Shown: positions 8,839-19,084 of the stretch, one piece after another
Layout: each line of letters opens with the position of its first letter
Numbering within the stretch: position 1 is the first letter of the stretch
Assembly (NCBI GenBank): GCA_002633005.1
Contig: NMRA01001405.1
Coordinates: 1-21,674, forward strand
Direction of reading: 5' to 3'
DNA length: 21,674 nucleotides
From: Phoronis australis
Taxonomy: Eukaryota; Phoronida; Phoronidae
Translations under genes and position numbers: made by a program
The notes under the pieces: model-generated
The model's input: only the letters and a program-made list of their open reading frames with translations
Told to the model about the DNA's origin: nothing
Database searches by the model: none

Positions 8839-9897
8839 TTAGAAATGACTGCAGCACTCTAAAGGCGGTACACATGGCTCCGGTTTTTGACCATTGTACA
8901 GTGTCGACATGTTGTGATTGTTACGGGAAGAAGAAGCATCAAGTTTCGATGACGTCGGATAGATGGCGTTGATGGAATCGTTTCGGTATGCCTTATTCCA
9001 GAAACAAAGCACGTGCATGTATCCTTTACGAAACTGCTGAGACCTGAGTCCATAGATGAAACTGTTGAGACAAGAGTAAGAGAAGCCAATCCACATAATG
9101 ATTCTGTGAGCAACACGCGGCCAGTGGCCTTTGGGGTCGGCAACTACGCGCACGAGCAGTGGCGTCCAGGAAATGATATAGAGTGAGAAGACGAGAAATA
9201 AAGTCTTGACAGCTTCCTTCTTGTACAGAACTTGTCCGATGGCAAATGTTGGGGTTTTGCGAATTTTGACGTAAATTCTAAAGTAGAAGACACTAGTTAG
9301 CAATGACGGTATTAGGATGAAGCTAATTGCTATCACGGAGCTCGTGGTGTTGAATGTTTTGCTTTTCTCACTCAGTCCGCACGACTGGTCTTTTTTGTTC
9401 TTCCCGAAGTTCACCAGGGTTAAAATAGTGGCAAAGACTGCGAACGCATGGAGCCCAACGATCATGCAGAACGTCCGCATCTTAGAAAACAAAGTTGTGT
9501 AGAGATTGTGGTGACAAATGTTGATGAAGCGATTGAAAGCAATAAGGGGCATGCTGTAGGCGGACAGGGCAATGCTGAAGCGTTGTACAGAGTCTGCGAC
9601 AGCACATAACGCCCTCTCACCCAGAATGTCGTAATTAGACAATGCATTTCCCAATAAAATTGGCAACACAAATCCTGACATGAGGAGATCGGACAACGCC
9701 AGGTTTATTATTAGCGCGTTGCCAACTTTTTTGCGAACTTCCTTTTGAATCAAAATTGCGAATATTATAAGGAGGTTGCCCACAGTTCCTGTGAGGATGT
9801 AAACGGAGACGATTACGCATTCTGCGACGATGAGCTCCTTATCGAGTTCCTGAATAACGACTGTTCTATTTCGAATAGCAGCTAAAGAGGAATTCAT
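8839..9897 (-). CDS. Class A (rhodopsin-like) orphan GPCR, melatonin/Tre1-Moody-like
   Basis: Complete 352-residue seven-helix receptor in one exon, ATG to TAA; it would sit in the plasma membrane and signal through G proteins. Helices lie at about 26-50, 59-82, 95-126, 143-164, 186-210, 229-252 and 264-284. Landmarks are GN at 40-41 (TM1), LALSD with D70 (TM2), C98 and C173 for the usual disulphide, P197 (TM5), WTP at 244-246 (TM6) and NSFIY at 278-282 in place of NPxxY. The DRY site reads NRF (122-124), as in receptors of the melatonin and Tre1/Moody/GPR84 groups, which often carry NRY. The canonical TM4 Trp is missing. NSS at N2 and NRT at N10 are likely glycosylation sites; C298 after helix 8 could be palmitoylated. 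ICL3 is short. The ligand is unknown. I am sure of the superfamily, less of the subgroup. Confidence 0.93.
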   Translation of the reverse strand: MNSSLAAIRNRTVVIQELDKELIVAECVIVSVYILTGTVGNLLIIFAILIQKEVRKKVGNALIINLALSDLLMSGFVLPILLGNALSNYDILGERALCAVADSVQRFSIALSAYSMPLIAFNRFINICHHNLYTTLFSKMRTFCMIVGLHAFAVFATILTLVNFGKNKKDQSCGLSEKSKTFNTTSSVIAISFILIPSLLTSVFYFRIYVKIRKTPTFAIGQVLYKKEAVKTLFLVFSLYIISWTPLLVRVVADPKGHWPRVAHRIIMWIGFSYSCLNSFIYGLRSQQFRKGYMHVLCFWNKAYRNDSINAIYPTSSKLDASSSRNNHNMSTLYNGQKPEPCVPPLECCSHF

Positions 9898-9918
9898 GTT
9901 GAGAACGAAACGAAGAAT

Positions 9919-9945
9919 CCTGCAAAGAGAAACGAGACCTCGATT
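9919..9945 (-). promoter_or_regulatory. Predicted 3' splice site of a 5'UTR intron of the GPCR
   Basis: Read on the minus strand, a pyrimidine-rich tract (gtctcgtttctctttgcag) ends in AG at 9921-9920, only 22 bases before the ATG at 9897. This suggests the coding exon is spliced to an upstream non-coding exon. The seven codons between acceptor and ATG are open, so an upstream coding exon is possible but not needed, because the ATG already gives a normal extracellular N-terminus. Confidence 0.55.
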
Positions 9946-10259
9946 TAACTACAGTGTGGGAAATTTGTGACGAGACACTGAAGTTGCACAATGGGTGAGA
10001 AAAAGGCTTTTAAGTCGATGAACCCCTAGACACAATTGATCTCACAGTCTCAATGCTTTGATAGCAGAGGTAAACTTGATTTGGTAAATCTAGCAAAGTA
10101 TTCTACGTGAATTTAACTGATATTCACCAATCTTGATTTCAGCGAATGACAGACAAGCAAGGGCAAGAATAACTTATTGTTAAGATAATAACAAAAACAA
10201 AAACAACAGATTTTGTTGTTTGAAATCTCTCACCAAAGTATCATTGTGAGTAAGTTAAA
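9946..10259. other. Upstream of GPCR exon, probably intron; nothing assigned
   Basis: AT-rich, with an A-rich simple tract (about 10189-10206) and a short palindrome aaacaac...gttgttt. If the splice acceptor is real, this is intronic. No donor or first exon could be recognised. Confidence 0.4.
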
Positions 10260-10499
10260 TTAAAGGGACTTTATCGGTTTTAAAGTCAAAAATGCATTTT
10301 TGGAATTATTGTTTGATGGGTTATAGACTTCTTGGGATTTATTAGCTGTGACCACCAAAGTTTTCTAAGATCCTTTAAGTAACAGAGTAAGTGTCACTGA
10401 GTAATTTAAAAAATTACTCGGAGACTTATTATCCAACTTTAATTCAATCAGAGAATACTGGGGGAAAGGTGACCACTAAATTTACTGAAGTCCCTTCAA
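10260..10499. mobile_element. Putative TTAA-type MITE with internal repeat
   Basis: TTAA at 10260-10263 is followed by agggactt. The other end has aagtccct (10488-10495) followed by TCAA, one change from TTAA. The 8-base ends are perfect inverted repeats with weaker matching further in. The right-end sequence gtgaccac(t)aaatttact (10469-10486) also occurs inside as gtgaccac(c)aaagttttct (10348-10366). That internal copy is itself followed by ctTTAAg (TTAA at 10375-10378), so this may be two short units head to tail. A palindrome gagtaattt...aaattactc lies at about 10398-10421. TTAA targets are used by piggyBac and Kolobok elements. No coding potential. Confidence 0.45.
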
Positions 10500-12901
10500 G
10501 ACGTTTCCAGACTCGAAACCTATTCTCCAATTTCTGTGGAAGTCTGACGTGATAAAACAAGAAAAGTAAATATTACGTAAATTTTGAAACCTAGACCCTC
10601 TTAGTCTACAGTTTACTTAACGAATTTGAAGTTTTCCAGTGAATGTGCGAACATGTTAGTTGTCGTCTGAGAAGTTTTCGAGATGCAATTTGGATAAATA
10701 CATACTCGCAGTATATAGTTATGAAGTGCACAAAATTTGAGTTTGTTTTGGTGGTCTCCCAAGCACGAGAAATTACTGAGTCTGGATATTTTTTAATTTC
10801 GAGTAGTAAAAGGGACTGGGTAAAGTTTGGTGGTCGTGGGTCCAAAACAAAATTCTTTGGTTTTGTGATCATACAACTTAATGCCAATTTTCGCCGCGGT
10901 CTACGCGGCAGACATTCGGTGAGAACAAGGCCGGTGACTTGACCTGCTAAATGCGCGTAAAATATGACCATCAGTGTGGTTAAGCTTCGCCAGCAAAGCC
11001 TTAGAATGCTACGGCCGTACTAGAAAAATGGCAGGATTCTGCATTACGGATGATCTCAGAAAACCACTTTTCTCGGCAACATCATACTTTTAATAACACT
11101 TCCTTTCCAGCTATTTCACACAATCATCTCCCTGTCTAGCTGATGCCATTTACTTGATTCGCAGAAATGCGTAGGCCAGACTTAATAGATCCATTACAAA
11201 TTGCACACCCGTGCATAGTAGTGACGTGCTTTTCGTCACAATGCATGCCACACTTGAATTAAAATGTATACGTGTGGTTACGTCGTAATTACAATTAATT
11301 AAAGCGATAATTACCCGAAGCGCCAAGAAACAATTGTAACAAAGAAATTATTAGTTGGATTTTTGTCCTCGTACTAAGAAAATCCCGCTGAAATGATATT
11401 TCAGGGCCTTCGAAAACTGTGGTTGTGTCTCCGTTTGCGACATCCTAGATTCACCTGTGAAACTAAATATATTTTGGGGAAAAGTGACCCAGTCAAAACA
11501 AGCCCCATGTGCTATATTGTTGACGCACGCCTAAAACTAACAGGTCTGGTGAAATATCAATAATTGGGATGTTATAACAAGTAGGCAGCATTGATATTAG
11601 TGCGCATTTCGTGTTCGCCTTGCTAGTTCGACCAAAGATTATAGACAACAGATTCGCAACTCCGATATTTTCTTGCGTAATATCCTAAAGGAGGCGCCAC
11701 TCTCCTAAATTATCCGTTGCAGTTTCCGGTTAGTGTATTTTGACGACACAACAGCCAACCATGATTAGCAGATGACGTACTTGCTGGAAATAACGCCAGG
11801 TAATTTGACCAGACGTTGCTGGTGAATAATGACTTCATTGCCTCTGTAAGAGCACAGATTTCTTCCATTGAAAGTAATATGCGGAGTTGGCGGTCCAGGT
11901 ACTATAGTCTATGGTTCAACGGAAGGCTTCTTTTTAAGTGTACCCTGAACATATGCAATTTTCATTCAGATATTGTACGGGATTATCGGTCTAAGAATTG
12001 CCACTGACAAAATGGCTGAATTTTTTGTTGTCGTTTTATCCAATGCGTAAGCGAAAAAACGAAACAATTATCTGCTGTCTCAGGTGGAGTTTTCCACTTT
12101 TTCAGTAACTCACCTCCTACTGACTTTCCTGCTATTAGTTCTGCACTTACATTACTTATCAAAGGTGATTTGTGTCGTCTGGTACTGTAGCTATACTTGG
12201 GGAAGAACGTTCTTCAAAACATAGGCCTACACATAAAGATCTTAGATTTTTAGTGTAACCGCAATCACCAAAGATAAGCGCCATCCAGTGGTAGTAGTGG
12301 AATTTGCTAGATTTGAGCTTTCAGAATATCCAATAAATCTGACTTTGTGCTCGTACTTAGTTCACAAGTCTTTCACAGTGAAGGCGGGCACGACTGATTC
12401 TCACATGTGCAAGTGAAAACATCTTTCAGATCTAGATTTGACAACAGATGAAAAGGCAGGTAATTACCTGTCAATGTAAACTGGTTTCAGATTAATTGTT
12501 TGATGTCCGCCCACATTTGAAGAAGTCTCTATCATTAATTTAATGGACTTGTAGAAGTTTATGTTGTTTGCAATTTATGCATTAATATGTTGAACTTAGT
12601 TTTTCCTTCCTTGTTAAGTGTGGGGGTCTATTAAAGTACATACGTGCGTTATCAAGACCAATATCATAATGGGCGATAGAAGCACAACGAAAAACAGAGG
12701 TGTTGTCGTGAGTCTTGTGTTTTCGCGAGTCTCGTGTCCTTCATTGCGTCAATGGAGTCAGCGAATAGTAACACCAACAAAAAATTCATTGCAACCAGAG
12801 CAATTAATTTTACACACGACATTCCTAGTATCTAACTAAGAAATTTTACATTTAGGTTTGGACAGTTTGCTAGAAAGTTTGTCAGTAACGCAGATGACAT
12901 T
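10500..12901. other. Intergenic, no recognised gene
   Basis: Overlapping frames on both strands at 10606-10971 (99 and 121 codons) have no domain signature and look like chance frames. The rest has only short frames. A small inverted repeat (aggtggagtt...aactcacct, about 12083-12115) was noted. Nothing else can be supported. Confidence 0.5.
10810..10835 (+). repeat. Solo end related to the TTAA-type MITE
   Basis: This 26-base stretch starts aagggact and ends ggtggtc, with gtaaa and ttt in between. It aligns with the reverse complement of the MITE right end (10471-10496), with about 22 positions matching when small gaps are allowed. No partner end was found to the right, so it looks like a fragment. 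Confidence 0.35.
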
Positions 12902-12952
12902 TATATATATATATATACGAGTGTGTGTGCGTGTGCGTGTGTGTGTGTGTGC
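12902..12952. repeat. (TA)n then (TG)n microsatellite
   Basis: Alternating TA from 12902 to 12917 is followed by an interrupted TG/CG run from 12921 to about 12952. Purine-pyrimidine alternation of this kind is a common length-polymorphic simple repeat. Confidence 0.9.
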
Positions 12953-13897
12953 TCAAGTGCAAGTTATTTGTTTTCTTTTATTGATTTCCTCTAAAACCAG
13001 GACTAAAGTCCAAAAGCAATTGACCTCAAAATTAACATAAGCAATCACAATTAAGAGATACTGGTCAGCTTTCAACAAGAGTCGTAAGCTATCGTCATTC
13101 ACGCATGTCATTCTATGTATTACGACGATCCCTGAATTTCTACGCGTAGCTTTCTATGCCAGAATCCTTTCAAGTATACTTTACACGAAGCCAGTCTATA
13201 TAACCGGAAATTAGAGTGTCCATTCATGTTGTTGGCGGTGCGTGGTTATCCAGATTAAAGACATGTACAATCTTCTTCGCGACATCAGTGCTTGGGGTTA
13301 AAAATCTCCCTTAGTTTTACCGAGCATACATTTACGTACGAGTAAAGCCGAAAATGAAAACAAGCCGTGCAGGGTGTTTCTCAGAGAAGCATAATAAAAT
13401 CGTAACTCTTACGTCATCGTCGACCTCTTGACCTTTTTCAACGGTAAACATGTCACTTTGGGGGAATGTCGTACGTTTAAACATTACCGTCATCTCTCTT
13501 GGGACTCTATTTCATCAGTGTTCACCAGCGACAAGAGGTACATGTACATCTAGTGAGTCTGAGATATGTAGAACGATAATTATAAATGACTATTGAGTAG
13601 GTATGGAAAGGCAGATGGGATTGCATGAACAAATGGGTGTCGACGGGACAAGATTAAGGCTTATTGGAATGGACAGGGGACCATGCTTTCCTTGGGCCCC
13701 TGTGGCTACGCAATTGGGTTTCTCGTACTTTGTCAATTTCTTTGAAGAGCCTAGAAGTGTGCTCACTGAGTTGTTCACAGGTGGAACAGGAGGGGTAAAC
13801 AATTGGACTATTCGACGCGGTGTGGCTGCTGTACTAGTGGTGATTGAATTGCGCATGCGTCGCTGTCTGCATGTAAACAGCTGGTAAAAAGACGGAA
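12953..13897. other. Intergenic, no recognised gene
   Basis: Overlapping frames on opposite strands at 13590-13907 (about 95-105 codons) show no domain I can name. The plus frame ends at a TAA (13885-13887) shortly before the THAP-like frame but does not join it naturally. Otherwise nothing. Confidence 0.45.
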
Positions 13898-14205
13898 TTG
13901 GTATCAAAATACGTCGACGCGCAAAGCCTTATTATTGCTATTTTCCCACGCAAATCTTCGACAGGTGGTCACATATTCCCAAAAGAACTAAGGTTACTAC
14001 AGAGGTGGAGAATTGCGGTCAAAAGGGTCAAACAAGTGACAAAAAATGTTTGGATCGAAGCCGAAGCCTCACGCCCCGTGTGTGTGTTCTATGCATTTCC
14101 ATTGAGAGACTACATAATCACGTTACTTGGAACGTTTTTAGCAATTAAGTTTCTATGGACATCGCTCAGTGATGTTATACCCACCTGTTACCCTACTGAA
14201 TAACG
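13898..14205 (+). pseudogene. Possible decayed THAP-type zinc-finger frame
   Basis: An open plus frame of about 100 codons with no good ATG start. Residues 25-29 (HIFPK), 35-44 (QRWRIAVKRV), 61-62 (VC), 65-67 (YAF) and 71-73 (DYI) run in the order of a THAP domain (HxFP, Trp-x-x-A-x-R, VCxxHF, DY). The first zinc-binding Cys pair is absent (Leu and Phe stand near those places), the final His is Tyr, and the VC spacing is longer than usual. If it is THAP it cannot bind zinc normally and is probably a relic of a P-element-like transposase or a THAP gene. It could equally be a chance resemblance. Confidence 0.3.
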
Positions 14206-14223
14206 GGTTTATTCAGTGGAACT

Positions 14224-14373
14224 CAGTGGCGGATTTAGAGGGGGGCCAAGGGGGCCATGTCCCCCCTAAAATTCTCCAAGATTCCATTTGGCAGTTCGTG
14301 GGTGCGAATGTCTGACGGCTAATACTTTGCCCTGCCCTGACCCCCCTAACTCAAAATCCTGGATCCGCCCCTG
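14224..14373. mobile_element. 150-bp hAT-like MITE with TIRs and 5-bp target duplication
   Basis: The left end is cagtggcggattta and the right end is tggatccgcccctg, whose reverse complement caggggcggatcca matches the left end at 11 of 14 positions. The ends are flanked flush by gaact (14219-14223 and 14374-14378). CAGNGGCGGATCCA-type ends are typical of non-autonomous hAT elements, which usually make 8-bp duplications; only 5 bp is exact here. The interior holds G- and C-runs that can pair (ggggggcc... with ...ggcc, cccccc). No coding capacity. Confidence 0.7.
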
Positions 14374-17300
14374 GAACTAAGTGTTTATCTTTAGAAACTC
14401 ACCCGGTACCCGGATGGTAGGCTAGCAGCACATATCCACATATTGTCCTGGGTGGGAGTGCTCCCAAGACAAGAGGAGTATGGGACGTGCCGCTCAGAAG
14501 TCAAGGGTGCCTTTTTCACAGCAGTTGCTTTACAAAACTATGCTATGTCCAATAAAATCCTCTAGATGGGTGAGTTTCCTTATTTTATAGCGCAACCCAC
14601 CCTCAGGAATACCAGATTATAATTATCCAATTAACATGAATGAGCTATTCTGACAGTAAATACGTAACATTGCATTGGAATAAATATTGACACCTAGAAT
14701 GAATTTTATTTGTTGAGATTAGAAACACATTTCAGGTGTCATGAAAATACACATTGTTAAGTCACTTTTTGCCTGTTTCTCATATTTTAATTAAGATCTT
14801 AAATAAGGCTTAGATACTAATATTATTAGTTTCTACATATAAACATGAAGATGGAATGTCAAGTATGTTCTGCCTTACAAAAGTAGCTTTGTCTTATGTT
14901 TTCTTTTATAATTGGCTAATATTTCTCTGACTATTCTGTTACAGGTGAGAGAAAATGACTGAAACCAGCCGCTTTACCGTCTATTTTACCTTTCGATAAA
15001 GTGAAAAATAATCCGTCAGCAATAACCTGAAGGAATTGAACCTCTCAATTCAGAAAGTCAGCCCTTGCATTGGAAAATTTCATTTCTTTTTACCAAATAA
15101 TGTTGTTCTGTTGTATGTATGTGGTTGCTCAGTTTGCCATTTTGTTTTTAAATACACTGATAATTGTTTATTCTCAAATCTTGTGCATAGCAGATTCTTA
15201 TCCAGCTATCTACGATTGAAAACATACTTTGCTTGCAAGTGGAACTTTTGTTATGGACAAGTTAACACACAACTTAAAACTGTTCGAGGGCCTTCTTAAA
15301 AAACCTCTAAAATAGTTTAACACATAAACAAATCAAATGCAATCAAAGGGAATACTTCGTTTTGATCGCCGGACATTTATATAGGTGAACAGGAAAATGA
15401 CAATTCGCAAGCATAACCGGTAATCACTTCAGTTTTATAAAGACGCAGCACAACTGCACTGTATGGGGCTTTAAAACTGAAGAAATATTGTGGTTTAAAT
15501 AATATGTGACAAACTTGCCTGTCGATGAAAAATTTATTCGATAATCAAAGTGTAACATTAACGGGCTTTTTACTGACAATAACACAATCGATGCAGTACC
15601 TGTATGTCACTTCCGCATAATGCGTACCAAGTTGAAAAGTTTTTACCATTAGTATAAAACCTTTCTTCTGAAAGGAAAAGTTAATGTCACTCAGTCAGAA
15701 AGGACAGTATTTATACCAGATACTTTTGGTTTTCATTTCACTGGGATTGAGTTTCAATGGCCTATAGAAGCGCTTGTAAAAAGGTCCAGTTTCGGCACGT
15801 GGTTTTCCTTCATGTAACCTAATTCAGCCCCAATAAAGTCCTTGAAGGTAAACACAACATCACTTGACTTTCTTTGTGTCCAAAATCTGAATCTGAACTA
15901 GACCAGAGTGTTAGTAGGTCTTTTTTAGCTTCAGTCCCTCATGTACATGTATCTTCCAGGAATGAAAATAAGCCATTGTTGTCGACACGACTCGTTGCCT
16001 ATGAGGCTGGCTGGCGTAGCAGTCAGATATAGTTCCATTTAACACACAAACAATCCACTGGCACATTTTCATATGGTAACTTAGTACTGCGATTCACATC
16101 TCTCCAGGACCACTGGCTTGTACATTGTGCCATGCAGCATTGCTGGTGTGTGGACGACATGCTGTGGGAAGAGAAGGGAGTAACAAAGCTTGTCTATGTT
16201 GCGGCTTGAAGTGGCCTTAAAATGTCACTGAACCTAAAACGAATATTGAAGCATGAATAATTAAGTACGTCAGGTTGGGTCAAAAATGTTGCCCTTGTTT
16301 TTCAAAAATATGATATGGTAACGGCTTTACAATTTCACACAAAATTAAATAATTACTATTTCCAGAAATCAAGGGTGTATATAATATACGTATTGATTTG
16401 TATAGAACTGCGTCTTTATTTTTCATTCCTAGCCAGGACAATGCTTTAAACGCATCACTTGTCTGCAAAACATGCAAGTTATTTGAGACAACTTCAAATC
16501 TTTGTTACCCATTTTCAAGCCTTTGGTTTTTGATACTTTCAGCAATTTTAAACAATTACAGATTCATGGGTCTGTCAAGCATACTTTTGGTCTAAGGCTG
16601 AGGAAACCATTTCTCAGATTTTTTATTTTTCTTCAAATAGAAGATATGATGACTTGTGTCATTTAAAAATGATGGATAATCTTTCTGTTGTTTAAGGGTA
16701 ATTACAAATCGTAAGGCACCATCAAAAATGCAATTTTTACAAAATGGCAGTCATTTGAATTTATAAACGACTTGCAATACTTGAAGGCATGAGTTAAGAC
16801 TGTTCAGTTGTTGAGATTTCAGAGAATGTAATACATTTTTAGGGGTTTACAATGAATAGCAAAACAGTTTCATGAAATGTGAAAGAACTACATGAAGGTT
16901 AAGAATTACCTTACCATACTCTTTCCCCCGGACACTATTACCTGTTATTTTCACACATTCAGTTGCACCAAATTTTAAAACTCCTACTCCCTATTCCAAC
17001 CTCTCGCTAAGGACCTGAATAAGTAAATTAACAAAACAACTTATATACCTTGTCTTTAAAAATAGCTGTCTCTTTTCAAAGGCTTTGTTCTTTATCTCCG
17101 ATATAGAAAGTAGGCTTTGACAACAGATCTGCACTGTATAGGAAGATCTTGCTGGTTAGCTGCCTGCAGTCAACTGCTTAAAACCAATTTTTGTCCATTC
17201 AAGGACCGTTGCAGAAGCGATGCATATCACCCGGCTCTAAACGGTACTAGCCCTCAAACCTAAAAACCAAACCAAAAGTCAGGTGAAAACAGACATGATA

Positions 17301-17821
17301 TATTTCCATGTCAAAGTGTAATATATTTCCGAGAACATAAGAAAGGGAGTAAACAGTCAAATGGATATATGTCATGTACCCTTTGGGCTTTTAATGTAGT
17401 CTTACCTCATTAACAAATATAGAGTTGACAGCATAAACATTCAGCATTGATTGATGTAACTGTCACTGATAAACCTGTTAGAAATCATTTCAAACATTAA
17501 TAATACTGCTTTGATATAGGAAAAGATCCCGAGTGCTACGTCAAGTATCGCAACACACATCAGTCATCACAACAAACAATGATTAACCGACTGGCGACTG
17601 CCGCGAAGTCGACATCAATTAACAGGTATCAGTATTGTAAACACAGAATAATCGTTAAAATAATGACAAACCTTACCTTTGTATAAAGTCATGCTTACTC
17701 CCTCTCGTAGAAGCACCCTTTTCATGCAATCTCAGATTCAGTTAGCCCGGCTGCAAGCCATTTCACAATGTATTTAAGGACTCGCGAATTCGAGGCTGCT
17801 TAATCTATCACCACTAGTACA
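14374..17821. other. Long intergenic stretch, nothing assigned
   Basis: AT-rich, with only short frames (for example 15036-15299 and 16398-16595) that lack known motifs and good starts. A sequence resembling a splice acceptor (ttctgttacag at about 14935-14945) precedes 15036-15299, but I cannot support an exon. No further transposon ends were recognised. Confidence 0.45.
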
Positions 17822-18710
17822 CGCGCGCCCTCTAGTAATGCAAAGATAGTCGAATAGCCCCATTGGTCGGACTTCGACCATTCCTGTCCCTCCTGCAACC
17901 TCCCTTAATCTCAGCCGAGAAATTTAGAATTCTTCTCTCACGCACGCGTGACCCTCTCGGCGTATTCAAATTCCCCCGATCCAACTGAGGCATCATTACA
18001 GTTTTCACTTCTAAGTCACGGAAATACATGTGATATTCTTTGTTCGCGAACAGACCAGCCCAGCTTCAACACACCAAATTCCTAGCCTGTACGTAGTTAC
18101 TTTCTCTGGCTAATTGCATATACTGAAAAAGCACGGTATGTAGATTTCCGTTGCCGCGCGCCACTCTGGCGAGCATAAAATTCTTCACTCACGCACGTTA
18201 TTCCCCTCTCACGGGTCAAATCACACATCGGCACTGCGTTGTCGATTGCGTCTCAGGAGACATTTCGATACTTGCAATTTATCAGACATGTTTCTCGATT
18301 GCACAGAGACCAGCCGTGCCCTTCTCTTGCGCAACCTTGCTTAACTTGTTATTAAAAGCCCGTCCCTATGCACCATTGCCATTGCTCAGAATTGTCCTCT
18401 AACGCACGACCCCTCCCACGAATACGAATGCAACCCCCCCCCCCTCCGATCCAGCACAATTATCGCGCCTCGCGATCGTAGTTCTTGTAGTCACTACTCG
18501 TAGACAGACCAACCCTGCTCCCTTGCAAGCACCATATTACCTATAGCTTACTTTCGCGCCATTTCGCTCAATCACCAAAGCACCAAGTCTTCCCTGCCCG
18601 CGCGCCGCTCGGGCTGCATAAAATTCTTCTCTCGTGCCCGCTAAATCCCGAACCGGACTTTTCCCCTCTCACGAACATGACTGCGCACAGAGCAGACCTG
18701 CTTATGCAGA
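17822..18710. repeat. Degenerate tandem array, about four units of ~230 bp
   Basis: Two anchors recur in order. Anchor 1, attcttctctcacgcacg and variants, starts at 17929, 18180, 18391 and 18623. Anchor 2, cagaccagcc and variants, lies at about 18051, 18306, 18505 and 18694. Further links are ccgatcca (17976 and 18446), gcataaaattcttc with cgcgcgcc before it (units 2 and 4), and tagttactttctctgg against tagcttactttcgcgcc. Units are strongly diverged. The array is C/T-rich and richer in CpG than its surroundings. It could be an old satellite or a duplicated regulatory segment. Confidence 0.65.
18434..18444 (+). repeat. Poly-C tract (C11)
   Basis: An uninterrupted run of eleven C inside the third unit of the degenerate array. 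Such runs are prone to length errors. Another run of ten C lies at 19775-19784. Confidence 0.9.
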
Positions 18711-19078
18711 TTATTGTTTATTGAACAACACCGATGTCAAGAGAGATCCTCTTTGAGGAATTGGACAGTAAGATTACATAGACTAATCAGCCATATGAGT
18801 TGAAAGTCGTTCTTTTGGTGGGATAATGCCGAAGTAGTGTCAAGATGCTTCAAGTTACGACACGAATTTTACTCAGCTCACAGTAAAACCCACTTCAAAT
18901 TATAACTATAAGCATCACATATCCTTCTAGAGAACAACTTGAGAGCTAGCTTCTACCACTAACTCGAATTTAAAAGGTGACGTACTGTAAAAGCGAGAAC
19001 TCCGTCGCAGTTCATAGTCCTAAGTCACAACGAGCATAACATAAAGTTTCTGAGCCTGTGTACACTTTTCATCCAAGT
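18711..19078. other. Spacer between repeat array and OTU exon
   Basis: No gene recognised. A small palindrome (tcctctttgagga, about 18747-18759) is the only structure noticed. Confidence 0.45.
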
Positions 19079-19084
19079 TTTATT
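19079..19084 (-). terminator. AATAAA polyadenylation signal overlapping the OTU frame's stop codon
   Basis: On the minus strand the tail frame ends gac aaa taa aac, so the stop TAA lies within AATAAA. This supports a transcript end here if the exon is real, but the hexamer is short and could be chance in AT-rich DNA. Confidence 0.35.

Noticed and set aside
10606-10971. Overlapping ORFs of 121 codons (-) and 99 codons (+)
   Set aside because: They overlap on opposite strands, show no domain or codon-level signature, and partly cover a MITE end fragment. They look like chance open frames.
13590-13907. Overlapping ORFs on both strands of about 95-105 codons
   Set aside because: No motif, no natural link to the THAP-like frame downstream, and the mirrored open frames are typical of shadows.
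14935-15299. Possible exon after ttctgttacag leading into an 87-codon plus frame
   Set aside because: The frame is hydrophobic/cysteine-rich but without a domain, the acceptor is immediately followed by gtgag (donor-like), and no partner exon can be named.
206-15955. Recurrent tacatgtac-type palindromes (about 207, 2754, 5855, 8624, 13540, 15940)
   Set aside because: Short self-complementary words of this kind are common in many invertebrate genomes. Two of these occurrences are in the duplicated LINE. No spacing or context pattern was seen.
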